Positions 55,712-64,000 of a DNA stretch of 64,000 nucleotides are shown here, one piece after another. The notes under the pieces were generated by a model. That model did no database searches, was not told the DNA's origin, and saw nothing but the letters and a program-made list of their open reading frames with translations. Within the stretch, counting starts at the first letter, position 1; every line of letters begins with the position of its first letter. The DNA comes from Congeria kusceri (lineage: Eukaryota > Mollusca > Bivalvia > Myida > Dreissenidae): NCBI GenBank assembly GCA_027627225.1, contig CM051029.1, forward strand, positions 77,194,578-77,258,577. The letters run 5' to 3'. The translations under genes were made by a program, and so were the position numbers.

Positions 55712-57388
55712 TTAGTTCGACTATTCGAAGAATAGGTGAGCTTTCCTACTACCCCCAGCGTCGGTGTCGGCGTCCGCGTCTGATCTTGGTTAAAGTTTTT
55801 ATTCAAAAGTCTTGTTACTTCAAAAATACATAAGTTATTCATTTGAAACTTGGAATATAACTTTGTCATCAACTCCAGCATCAACTCCCATAACTCAGTT
55901 TTGTATATTGACAGAGTTATGCCATTGTTCACATAGACTTTCTGGTCAAAGTTAATATTCAAATATTAGCATTCCCCATAACTCAGTTTTGTATTTAAAC
56001 AGAATTATGCCTCTTCTTCACATATATTTTCGGTTAGGTTTTATTCAAATGTCTTGTAAATTCAAAACTTCATAGGCTATTCTCTTGAAAAATGGAATAT
56101 ACCTTCACCATCAAGCATCAGGTGCAACATTCCCTATAACTCTGTTTTGTATTTTGGCATAGTAATGTCCCTTTTGCATACAGCTTTTTTAGATTTAAGT
56201 TTCTGTTCAAAAGTTTTATAACTTCAAAACTTTATAGGTTATTCAATTGAAACTTGGCAAATACCTTTGTTATCAACTACGTCATCAGGTGCCACAATCC
56301 ACATAACCCTGTTTTGTATTTTGACAGAATTAACCCCCTTTTCACAAAGATTTTCAGTGTAAAGTTTTTATTCAAAAGTCTTATAATTTCTAAACAACAT
56401 AAGGTATTTATTTGAAACTTTGAATACAACTTGTTAATCAACTCCAGCATCATTTGCAACAATCTCTTTAACACTTTTTATATAGATTTTCAGGTCAAAG
56501 CTGCTCATTCACAGATGATTAGACAGATATGAAGGAGGCCATAAAAGTTGTTTGTAATGTAAATAATATGATAGTCATCAAATACAGTCAATGAAGCACC
56601 ACTTAATAGTATAATAACAATGCAAATAATAGCAGACAAAACGACTCTTTTGAGAAAGCCCGTCTAAAAATAGACTAGGACTAGTCGGTGTGTGCTACTG
56701 AGTAATTGTAATTTCGGACCGTTTATTAACACGTTTATTTGAAAGATATCGTGCAAACAAAGATTACTTCTAACAGCATTGAAATCAACATAAATAATTA
56801 TGAGCACATGCGGGCATTAAACCCGGGTCCTCGGCTTGAGAGGCGGATGCTCTAACCGCGCCTCTTAAGTCATTTGCACGGAGCGCTACTTGTAATTTCA
56901 GACTTATGTTTTGTAAACAACGGGACTCCGGAAGCGAAATTAATTGGCTGTTTGGATCACGTGATAATTTCACAACAACAACCTACGAGCTATAAATAGT
57001 TAAAAAGCGTCTCGAACGCTTTTGAAATCGGATTGAAAGAATGCGTTGTAATGATTAAACCAAGGTGTTTGGAACTTTTTTTAATGTGTCAACAATGTTA
57101 TTTCAGTCAGTTCTATTTAATAATATCTTGTTTTTCTAGATTTGAAACATTTTTTTTCCATTTTTGTCAATTTTCCAATCTGTGACGCAGCAGATTTAAC
57201 GTTTTTGTTCCCAAGTCTTATAATTTCTAAAGTACATAAGGTGTTCACTCGAAACTTGGAATAAATTGATGAAATAAATGTTATAACTCAGCTTTGTTTT
57301 TCAACAAATGTAGGTCCCTTCCACTTTCAAAAATATGTACCAACTGAAATACTTCGAATAGTCGAGCGCGCCTCTGACAGCGCTTGTT
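55712..57388 (+). mobile_element. Helentron-like element family B, copy 2 (interrupted)
   Basis: The 5' hairpin AGTTCGACTATTCGAAGAAT and GGTGAGCT and the tandem ~165-bp core match copy 1. The 3' end GAATAGTCGAGCGCG, CTGACAGCGCTTGTT lies at 57356-57388. The element is split by the inserted MITE at 56501-57193, so the body is 55712-56500 plus 57194-57388. Confidence 0.68.
56501..57193 (-). mobile_element. MITE carrying a tRNA-like segment, inserted in family B
   Basis: The termini CTGCTCATTCACAGAT (left) and ATCTGTGACGCAGCAG (right) are inverted repeats. On the minus strand the order CACAGATTGG, AAATTGACA, AAAGCGTTCGAGACGCTTTT, tRNA-like matches the 55376 repeat. The tRNA-like part (56802-56869) has GGTTAGAGCATCCGCC and GGGTTTAATGCCC. 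It sits inside an older family-B element. Confidence 0.6.
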
Positions 57389-57495
57389 CTTTATATAATA
57401 TTTGTTTTAGAGTACTCCAGATGCTGCTGAAATCCCATTATTCTAAAATGTTACCTCTGGATTTTCTGACAAAGAAATGCGTTGTTTTTGTCACA

Positions 57496-58065
57496 AAAAG
57501 TTGATGTCGGTGGGTCGGTAGACAATTTCGTTTCCGCTCTCTAAGTCCAACAGTTTTCATCCGATCTTCACTAAACTTCGTGAACATATTTGTAATAATA
57601 TTATCTAGGTCAAATGTGATAATCAGCCAAAGCGCCCCTGGAATTGTGGAGTTATGGCCCTTGAATATATAAAATTAGGCTTTTTCGCCGTGTCCGCTCT
57701 CTGAGTTCAACAGTTTTTTATCCAATCTTCACCAAACTTCATGACAATGTTTGTAATAATATCTAGGTCAAGTTCCATAATCAGCCAAATTGTCACAGGA
57801 AATGTGGAGTTATTGCCCTTAAATTACCGGTATATAAAACTGGCCTTTTAAGCCGTTTCTGTCTCTATGTCCAACAGTTCATAGCCGATCTTCATCAAAC
57901 TTGGTGAAAATCTTTGTGGGCGTATTATCTCTGTTAAGTTTGATGATCAACCAAATCGTCCCAGTAACTGTGGAGTTATGGCCCTTGATTATCTAAATGA
58001 AGCCGTTTTAGCTATTTTAACCTAGAGGTGCATATCTTTTTTACAAACAGCTTTTGTTGTTAGTG
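57496..58065 (+). mobile_element. Helentron-like repeat family D, copy 1
   Basis: GTCGGTGGGTCGGTAGAC leads into three to four tandem ~155-bp units (TCCAACAGTTTTCATCCGAT, TTCACCAAACTTCGTGA, AATATCTAGGTCAAG, GTGGAGTTATGGCCCTTGA). It ends TTTTTTACAAACAGCTTTTG. It shares the unit layout and TTGT-type 3' end with families A and B. Confidence 0.58.
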
Positions 58066-58165
58066 TATTTGTCAGCATGCACATGTTCCGAAGCATAGTG
58101 TTTCAAACTCATATTGTTATTTTTGCTTATTTTTACTTAGGAATCTATATAAAATGACCTCATGG

Positions 58166-58419
58166 TACATATTTCAGAAACACCTTAAGAAAAATCTTAT
58201 CCTAAGCCTAAAGTCATCATTTGTCTTTGGCATTTTATTCCGTATGTACATGAAATCTTGCTTAGAGTTCACTACTTTGCAATTAACAATTTACTACTAT
58301 TAACTTCGCTTTAATTTGATTCACTTATTTTCATGTAGTTTTTTAAGTACATAAAACGAATCAAAACTTAAGTGACAATACTGTAAGGTAAACTTAAGAT
58401 GTTTCTGCAATACGACCCC
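58166..58419. mobile_element. MITE, CAGAAACACCTTAAG / CTTAAGATGTTTCTG ends
   Basis: The left subterminal CAGAAACACCTTAAG and right CTTAAGATGTTTCTGC, AATACGACCCC are inverted. Same family as 588-852. The left terminus is degenerate. Confidence 0.62.
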
Positions 58420-58590
58420 ATATGTCTTTTGTAGACATCATATTTTAAAACAGAGACTGCTTGAAGCTTTTCGTATGACACGCGAATTTCACGATTTCCT
58501 CGTGCTTTGCTGTAATCGATCGAGCAGGCAACTTTCATTGACTGTACATGTACACTGTGCACGAGGATATCGTGATGTTGCAGGACAACC
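58420..58590. repeat. 105-bp hairpin repeat, copy 4
   Basis: Arms TTCACGATTTCCTCGTGC (58488-58505) and GCACGAGGATATCGTGA (58559-58575), with ATCGATCGA and GTACATGTAC between them. The left flank ATGTCTTTTGTAGACAT abuts the MITE, as at 50909. Confidence 0.75.
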
Positions 58591-58610
58591 CTATTACACG
58601 TTCTGAACGA

Positions 58611-58953
58611 TTTAAGAAATAATGTTCGATTTATCGTTGTTTATCGGCCAGTAAACAACGATGTGGACTTCTGATGCGTAGTTATTAAACCACGATAGTG
58701 TTAGCTAGTGTTGTTTAATAGCCACGCATCAGAACGATAAAGAGTTGTTTATTGGCCAATAAACAAAGATAACGCGAAAATTATTTCGATTCTAATATGA
58801 TTTGACATATATTTTTGCAATTGTAATTGGAACAACTTTTTACTATACTCCGCTCAGAATCGGGACTTCTTTTTGCGTAGTTAATTTGGTAGTTTATTAA
58901 CGATAATTTTGTTCTTTGTCTACAGAAAAATTAACGAGTATCGTGTTAGAATA
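58611..58953 (-). mobile_element. Two-module foldback element, copy 12
   Basis: Full-length minus-strand copy. Module 2 is first (TTATCGTTGTTTATCGGCC, CTTCTGATGCGTAG, CCACGCATCAGAACG, TATTGGCCAATAAACAA), then TTCTAATATGATT, then module 1 ending CGAGTATCGTGTTAGAA. Confidence 0.78.
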
Positions 58954-58983
58954 TTAGTTTAACAATTTCTTAGTATCATCATC

Positions 58984-58984
<1 letters not shown>

Positions 58985-59033
<49 letters not shown>

Positions 59034-59058
59034 CGTAATGATAATAATAATTTTAATT
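58985..59058. repeat. AAT trinucleotide microsatellite
   Basis: An (ATA)n run of about 50 bp bounded by CGGTAATA and AATACCG. Confidence 0.93.
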
Positions 59059-59130
59059 TATTACCAATCCGTTACTATTGTACAGGTCATGAAACATAAT
59101 TATTTTAGCAACATTGTATAAAGGGAATAT

Positions 59131-60101
59131 GTAGCCCTATTCCAGAAACTTTTTATGTTTGCTTTAAAATATTAAGTTCCAATTTGTGAAAGCTATAATT
59201 ATGACCCCCCCCCCATCCTTCGAAGATGGCTTGCTAATGTCGGTCGGTCTGTCGGTCTGTCTGGCGGTAGACCACTTTCGTTTCCATTCTCTACGTTCAA
59301 CAGTTTTCATCCGATTTCATCAAACTTCGAGAAAATGGTTGTTGCATAATATCTAGGTCAAGTTCGATTATTAGCCAAATGGCCATAGAAATTGTGGAGT
59401 TATGGCCCTTGAATGATCTAAAATTACCTTTTTAGCCGTTTCTCTCGAAGTCCAACAGTTTTCATTCGATCTTCAACAAACTTTATGAAAATGTTTGTAA
59501 TAATACGGTCTACGGTAGGTCATATTCAATTATCGGCCAAATTTCCACAGAAATTTTGGAGTTATTGTCCTTTAATTATCTGAAATTGGCCTTTTTAGTC
59601 GTTTCGGTTTTCTAAGTCCAACAGCTTTCATTCGATCTTAACCAAACTTCGTGAAAATGTTGTAATAATAATATCTGATCAAGTTCAATAATCAGCCACA
59701 TCGGCCATGGAATTGTGAAGTTATGGTCATTGAATGATCTAAAATTGGCCTTTTTAGCCGTTTATATTCTCTAAATCCGACAGTCCATAGCCGATCTTCA
59801 CCAAACTTTTTAAAAATCTTTGTAGGCATATTATCTCCGTAAAGTTAGATAATTAACCAAATCGTCGAAGTAACTGTGGAGTTATGGACCTTGATTATCT
59901 AAATTAGCATTACTTTTTTACAAACAGCTCTTGTTTTATATACATCATTTTAAATTTATGAATTTTCCTTTACAGTTGTGTAAACAATAATTTATAATAA
60001 GTTGAAAATTAATACATACTAAGCCCATTTCGTGGAATTAATGAAAAATGGTGATATAAGAAAAGGGTCCTACTTAAGGTGTTTCTCTGGAATATGGCCC
60101 C
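59131..60101. mobile_element. MITE split by a nested family-D element
   Basis: Left GTAGCCCTATTCCAGAAAC and right GGTGTTTCTCTGGAATATGG, CCCC are inverted termini of the 588-852 MITE family, but nearly 1 kb apart. The extra length is the family-D repeat at 59205-59937. Confidence 0.62.
59205..59937 (+). mobile_element. Helentron-like repeat family D, copy 2
   Basis: TGTCGGTCGGTCTGTCGG leads into about four tandem ~160-bp units, with the same TCCAACAGTTTTCAT, ATCTAGGTCAAG and GGAGTTATGGCCC motifs as 57496-58065. It ends ACAAACAGCTCTTGTTTT. Confidence 0.6.
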
Positions 60102-60165
60102 AGAAGTAATAACTGTCTCTTTCTCCGAGAAAATGTAGATCCTGCAATAACTTGATGTGCTTAAT

Positions 60166-60340
60166 GAGTGAGCAATGAGGTGATAATACACATTGTTTTT
60201 CTTTTACGTCTTACTAAATTGTGGTTGCTATGGTAACAAAAGTATTTGTACAGCAACAAGAGTTACTCTACTTTTTTCCTCCTATGCTGATTTTAATTGG
60301 AAAAAACATTCACAAAGAAAGTCAGCATTGTACACACAAA
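60166..60340. repeat. Dispersed repeat shared with 7466-7640
   Basis: GAGCAATGAGGTGATAATAC, GGTTGCTATGGTAAC and CATTCACAAAGAAAGTCA match 7466-7640 in order. A further short piece recurs near 60660. Confidence 0.55.
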
Positions 60341-60417
60341 ATTTAATGTCATTATGGACTGTCAAGTTTAGTTTAAAATTACATTTATATATTAAAGATC
60401 GAGTGTCGAAATTCAAA

Positions 60418-60569
60418 TGCTTTTTGAGACACTTTCAAGTCCGTTTCCTGGAAAGAACCACTACGCGTCGAGTGTTAAGTAAGATAATTCGAAGGCTGCC
60501 GGAGTAGGTATCAAACTCACGATCTTCCGATCGAAAGGCGGATATCACATAAATTACATCACTGCGACA
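60418..60569 (-). mobile_element. tRNA-derived SINE, family 2, copy 4
   Basis: On the minus strand TCGCAGTGATG leads into a degraded A box region and the B box GAGTTTGATACC. The body matches the family (AAGTCCGTTTCCTGG on the plus strand). Diverged. Confidence 0.68.
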
Positions 60570-60804
60570 TGATGATGTTGGAACAAAAGTTATGGTAATT
60601 GAGCACATAGAACTATCATGCTGCAACTTTATTTCGTGTATGATTTTGATGTTGTAAAATTCAACGAAGAAAGTGAGCATTGTAAAAACAATCTGAAGTC
60701 ATAGTGGACCGTCCGTCCGTCTGTCAGTGAAAGCCTTGATCCTTCGATAACTCAACATGTGCACAAGCTAGGTTCATGAAACGTTATGTCGCATAATTTT
60801 GTCC

Positions 60805-61560
60805 GGCCGTCGTCGTGTCGCTTGGCTGTGTTCCGTCGTTGTGTCGCCTGATTGTGTTCCATTGTTGTGTCGCTTGGTTGAGTTCCGTCGTTGTGACGCT
60901 TGGATGTATTCGGTTGGTGTGACACTTGGTTGACTTCCGTCGTTGTGTTGCTTGGTTGTATTCCGTCGTTGTTTCGCTTGGTTGAGTTCCGTCGTTGTCT
61001 CACTTGGTTCTTTTACGTTGTTGTATCGATTGGTTGTGTAGCGTCGTTGTGTCGCCTGGTTGTGTTCCGTCGTTGTGTCGCCTGATTGTGTTACGCTGTT
61101 GTGTCGCCTGTTTGGTTTACGCTGTTGTGTCGCCAGGTTGTGTTACGCTGTTGCGTCGCTTGGTTGTGTTACGCTGTTGTGTCGCTGGGTTATGTTACGC
61201 TGTTGTGTCTCTTGGTTGTTTTACGCTGTTGTGTTGCCTGGTTGTGTTACGCTGTTGTGCCGCCTGATTGGTTTACGCTGTTGTGTTGCCTGGTTGCGTT
61301 ACGCTGTTGTGTCGCCTGATTATTTTACGCTGTTGCGTTGCCTGGTTATGTTACGTCGTTGTGTCGCCTGGTTGTCATACGCTGTTGTGTCGCCTGTTTT
61401 TCTTACGCTGTTGTGTCACCTGGTTGTGTTACACTGTTGTGTCGCCTAGCTGTGTTACGCTGTTGTGTCGCCTGGTTGTCTTACGCTGTTGTGTCGCCTG
61501 GTTGTCTTACGCTGTTGTGTCGCATGATTGTCTTACGCTGTTGTGTCACCTGGTTGGATA
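60805..61560. repeat. 26-bp minisatellite array 4 (~29 copies)
   Basis: Unit GTTGTGTCGCCTGGTTGTG plus TTACGCT. The left part uses TTCCGTC as in array 1. All plus-strand frames remain open; no gene is implied. Confidence 0.92.
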
Positions 61561-61596
61561 AACTTTCATGGTGCGCATGTTTCCTGTTATGTTGAC

Positions 61597-61874
61597 GTCT
61601 ATAAAGTAAAGTAAAGTGTTTTTATTACTGTATCACCTCTCGCGATTAAAGGCCATCCAGTTTTTTACTTAAGAAACTCCTTTACTGATAACACCTTCAC
61701 TCCCAATTCCTATCCTATATGACGGGCGCTTGGCAGAAAGGCAATCGGTACCCTTCGATTTAACTGGCTGCTGTGTAGACAACCGGCCAAATCAGAACAA
61801 GCCCTGGGCGAGACTCGAACCTTCAACCTCCCGCTCCGTATGCGAACGCCCTAATCACTAGGCTACGGAGACGG
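61597..61874 (-). mobile_element. tRNA-derived SINE, family 3
   Basis: On the minus strand CCGTCTCCGTAGCCTAGTGA and TTAGGGCG (A box) and GGTTCGAGTCTCGCC (B box) form a tRNA-like head. The body follows and ends in a CTTTACTTTAC simple-repeat tail. Comparing with 20706-20945, where this sequence is absent, shows it is an insertion. Short GACG(T/G) repeats flank it. Confidence 0.8.
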
Positions 61875-62164
61875 TTATATTGACGCGACTTGTCCCGCTG
61901 CTGTTAAACCATGTACGCATGTTGATTCAATAGAGTTATTTATTGTTGTTCAAATTCAACGATATTTCGTGCGTGTGTAACTTAAAGGAAGAGTATATCG
62001 ACGAGAATATGAAAACAGTTAAACGAATACGGGGATTTTATTATATTTGTGTTTTACGCGTCTTTTTCGCACACACCTCTTGTGCTTTGCCGTTATATGT
62101 ATATATGACGATTCGTTAACATTGATGAAGTGTAGTATCTGAAATCGTGCACATCATTAACACT
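61875..62164. repeat. Continuation of the array-4 3' flank
   Basis: ATTGACGCGACTTGTCCCGC and TTATTGTTGTTCAAAT continue the homology with 20706-20945 up to about 62010. The rest is unremarkable AT-rich sequence. Confidence 0.6.
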
Positions 62165-63964
62165 TTTTAGCTCACCTGAGCTGATCGTGCTCGTGGTGCG
62201 CATTTGTGATCACCTTTTGTCCGTCGTGCGTCGTGCGTCAACATTATCATTCAAACAACATCTCCTCCTAAACCGCTGGGCAGATTTTCACCAAACTTCG
62301 CAGGAATAATCATTGGGTGACCCTCTTCCAAAATTGTTCAAACCGTTTCGGTCTGCTGCATATGTAGGTCACCAGAGCTAAAAATATATTTAAAAAGTGA
62401 AAACTTTAAAAAATTTCTTCTCTTAAACTGCATAGTTGAGAGCTTTCATATTTGGTATTTGGCATCTTCTAATGGTCCTCTACAAAGATTGTTCGAATGA
62501 TGCCCCTGGGGTCAAAACTGACCACGCCCCAGGGGTCACATGGTTTATAAAGACTTAAATAGCAAAATGACTTTTGAAATCTTCTCCTCTGAAACCGCAG
62601 GGCCCAGAGGTTTCATATTTGGTATGTAACATTGCAGTGTGATCCTCTACAAAGATTGTTCAAATGATGTCCCTGGGGTCAAAACTGGCCACGCCCCGGG
62701 GGTCAAATGGTTTATATAGACTTAAATAGCTAAATGATTTTTAAATTCTTCTTCTCTGAAACCGCAAGGCCTAGAGGTTTGGTATTTGGTTGGTAACATT
62801 GTATAGTGGTCCTATACAAAGATGGTTCAATGATGCCCCTGTGGTCAAAACTGGCCACGCCCTGGGGTCACATTCTTTATATAGGCCTAAACAGCAAAAT
62901 TACTTCAAAAATCTTCTCTGAAACCGCAAGGCCCAATGGTTTCATTCTTGGTATGTGGCATCCTCTAGTGGTCCTCTACAAAGATTGTTCAAATGATGCT
63001 CGTGGGGTCAAAACTGGCCACGCCCCGGGGGTCACATTTTTTATACTGACTTAAATAGCAAAATTACTTTAAAAATCTTCTCATCTGAAACCGCAAGGCC
63101 CAGATGTATCATATTTGGTATGTAACATTGCATAGTGGTCCTCTACAATGATGCCCCTGGGGTTAAAACTGGCAACACCCCGGCGGCCACATGGTTTATA
63201 TAGACTTAAATAACTAAATGACTTTGAAAATCTTCTCAGAAACCGCAAGGCCGAGAGGTTTGGTATTTGGTTGTTAACATTATATAGGGGTCCTCTACAA
63301 AGATTGTTCAAATGATGTCCCTGGGGTCAAAACTGGCCACGCCCCAGGGGTCACATTGTTTCTATAGACTTAAATAGCTAAATGTCTTGTCCGAGAGGTT
63401 TGGTATTTGGTTGTTAACATTATATAGGGGTCCTCTACAAAGATTGTTCGAATGATAACCCTGGGGTCAAAACTATCCACGCCCCAGGGTTACATGGATT
63501 ATATAGACTTAAATAGCAAAATTACTGCAAAAATCGTCTCATATTTGGTATGTAACATTGCATAGTGGTCCTCTACAAAGATTGCTCAAATGATGCCCTT
63601 GGGGTAAAAACTGGCCACACCCCGGGGGTCACATTGTTTCTATAGACTTAAACCGCAGAGGCCCAGAGGTTTGTTATTTGGTTGGTAACATTGTATAGGG
63701 GTCTTCTACAAAGATTGTTCAAATGATGCCCTGGGGTCAAAACTGGCTACGCCCCGGGGGGTCACATTGTTTGTATAGACTTCACTAGCAAAATTACTTC
63801 AAGAATTTTCTCCTGTGACATCGCATGGCCCAGTGGTTTCATATTTGGTATGTAACATTGCATACCAGTCTTCTACAAAGATTGTTCAAATTATGCCCCT
63901 GGGGTGAAAACTGGGATGCTTTAAACTCACGTGAGCGACCTAGGGCCATCATGGCCCTCTTGTC
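62165..63964 (+). mobile_element. Helentron-like element family A, copy 2
   Basis: Starts AGCTCACCTGAGC and TCCGTCGTGCGTCGTGCGTC. It continues with about ten ~160-bp tandem units carrying GGTATGTAACATTGCA, CTCTACAAAGATTGTTC and GGTCAAAACTGGCCACGCC. It ends with the hairpin AGGGCCAT-C-ATGGCCCT (63942-63958) and CTTGT. Relative to copy 1 the hairpin carries a compensated base pair. Confidence 0.7.
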
Positions 63965-64000
63965 TTTACTTTACGTCGCAAAAAGTGTGTGTGCCAAATT

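Noticed and set aside
1..64000. A coherent new gene system (defence, secretion or biosynthetic cluster)
   Set aside because: No set of intact neighbouring genes exists. All recognisable coding sequence belongs to transposons or a decayed recombinase-domain gene.

Overview
This window looks like eukaryotic, probably bivalve mollusc, non-coding DNA. A zebra or quagga mussel (Dreissena) or a related clam is my best guess, at moderate confidence. The reasons are its AT-richness, tRNA-derived SINEs, many foldback/MITE copies, a BEL/Pao LTR retrotransposon, and several mobile repeats whose cores are ~160-bp tandem units preceded by TCCGTCCG-type sequence, a style I associate with mollusc genomes. 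I found no intact host gene, no rRNA, no convincing functional tRNA and no CRISPR array.

Layout. 1-8000: MITEs, foldback elements, a 24-bp minisatellite, a SINE, microsatellites. 8000-10600: a mobile repeat with ~160-bp tandem units, a tRNA-Lys-like remnant and a 22-bp minisatellite. 11500-18200: MITE pieces, foldback copies, SINEs and a 2.2-kb Helentron-like element (family A). 18700-22600: a MITE and two 26-bp minisatellites. 22900-25400: a decayed tyrosine-recombinase-domain gene (Crypton-related, minus strand), broken near its start by a SINE and still showing a clean GT-AG intron. 26200-28200: a LINE reverse-transcriptase remnant and a third 26-bp minisatellite. 29000-36800: SINEs, MITEs, foldback copies, a GAT microsatellite and long AT-rich stretches with nothing recognisable. 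37400-40170: the 3' end of a LINE running straight into about 48 tandem copies of a 44-bp unit made from the LINE's own last codons. 40223-46928: a complete, young BEL/Pao element (identical-looking 173-bp LTRs, 5-bp target duplication) with a 933-bp inverted duplication that flips its gag region. 48150-59940: two family-B and two family-D Helentron-like repeats, a Tc1/mariner remnant, a 28/32-bp minisatellite and tRNA-carrying MITEs. 60400-64000: SINEs, a fourth 26-bp minisatellite and a second family-A element.

The genes do not form a pathway. The window is a layered record of transposition, and nested insertions give relative ages in several places. I did not find a coherent new gene system. 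The best leads are the inverted BEL element, the satellite born from a LINE tail, the SINE-split recombinase gene, the dispersed 26-bp minisatellite superfamily, and the compensatory base change in the 3' hairpin of the family-A element.
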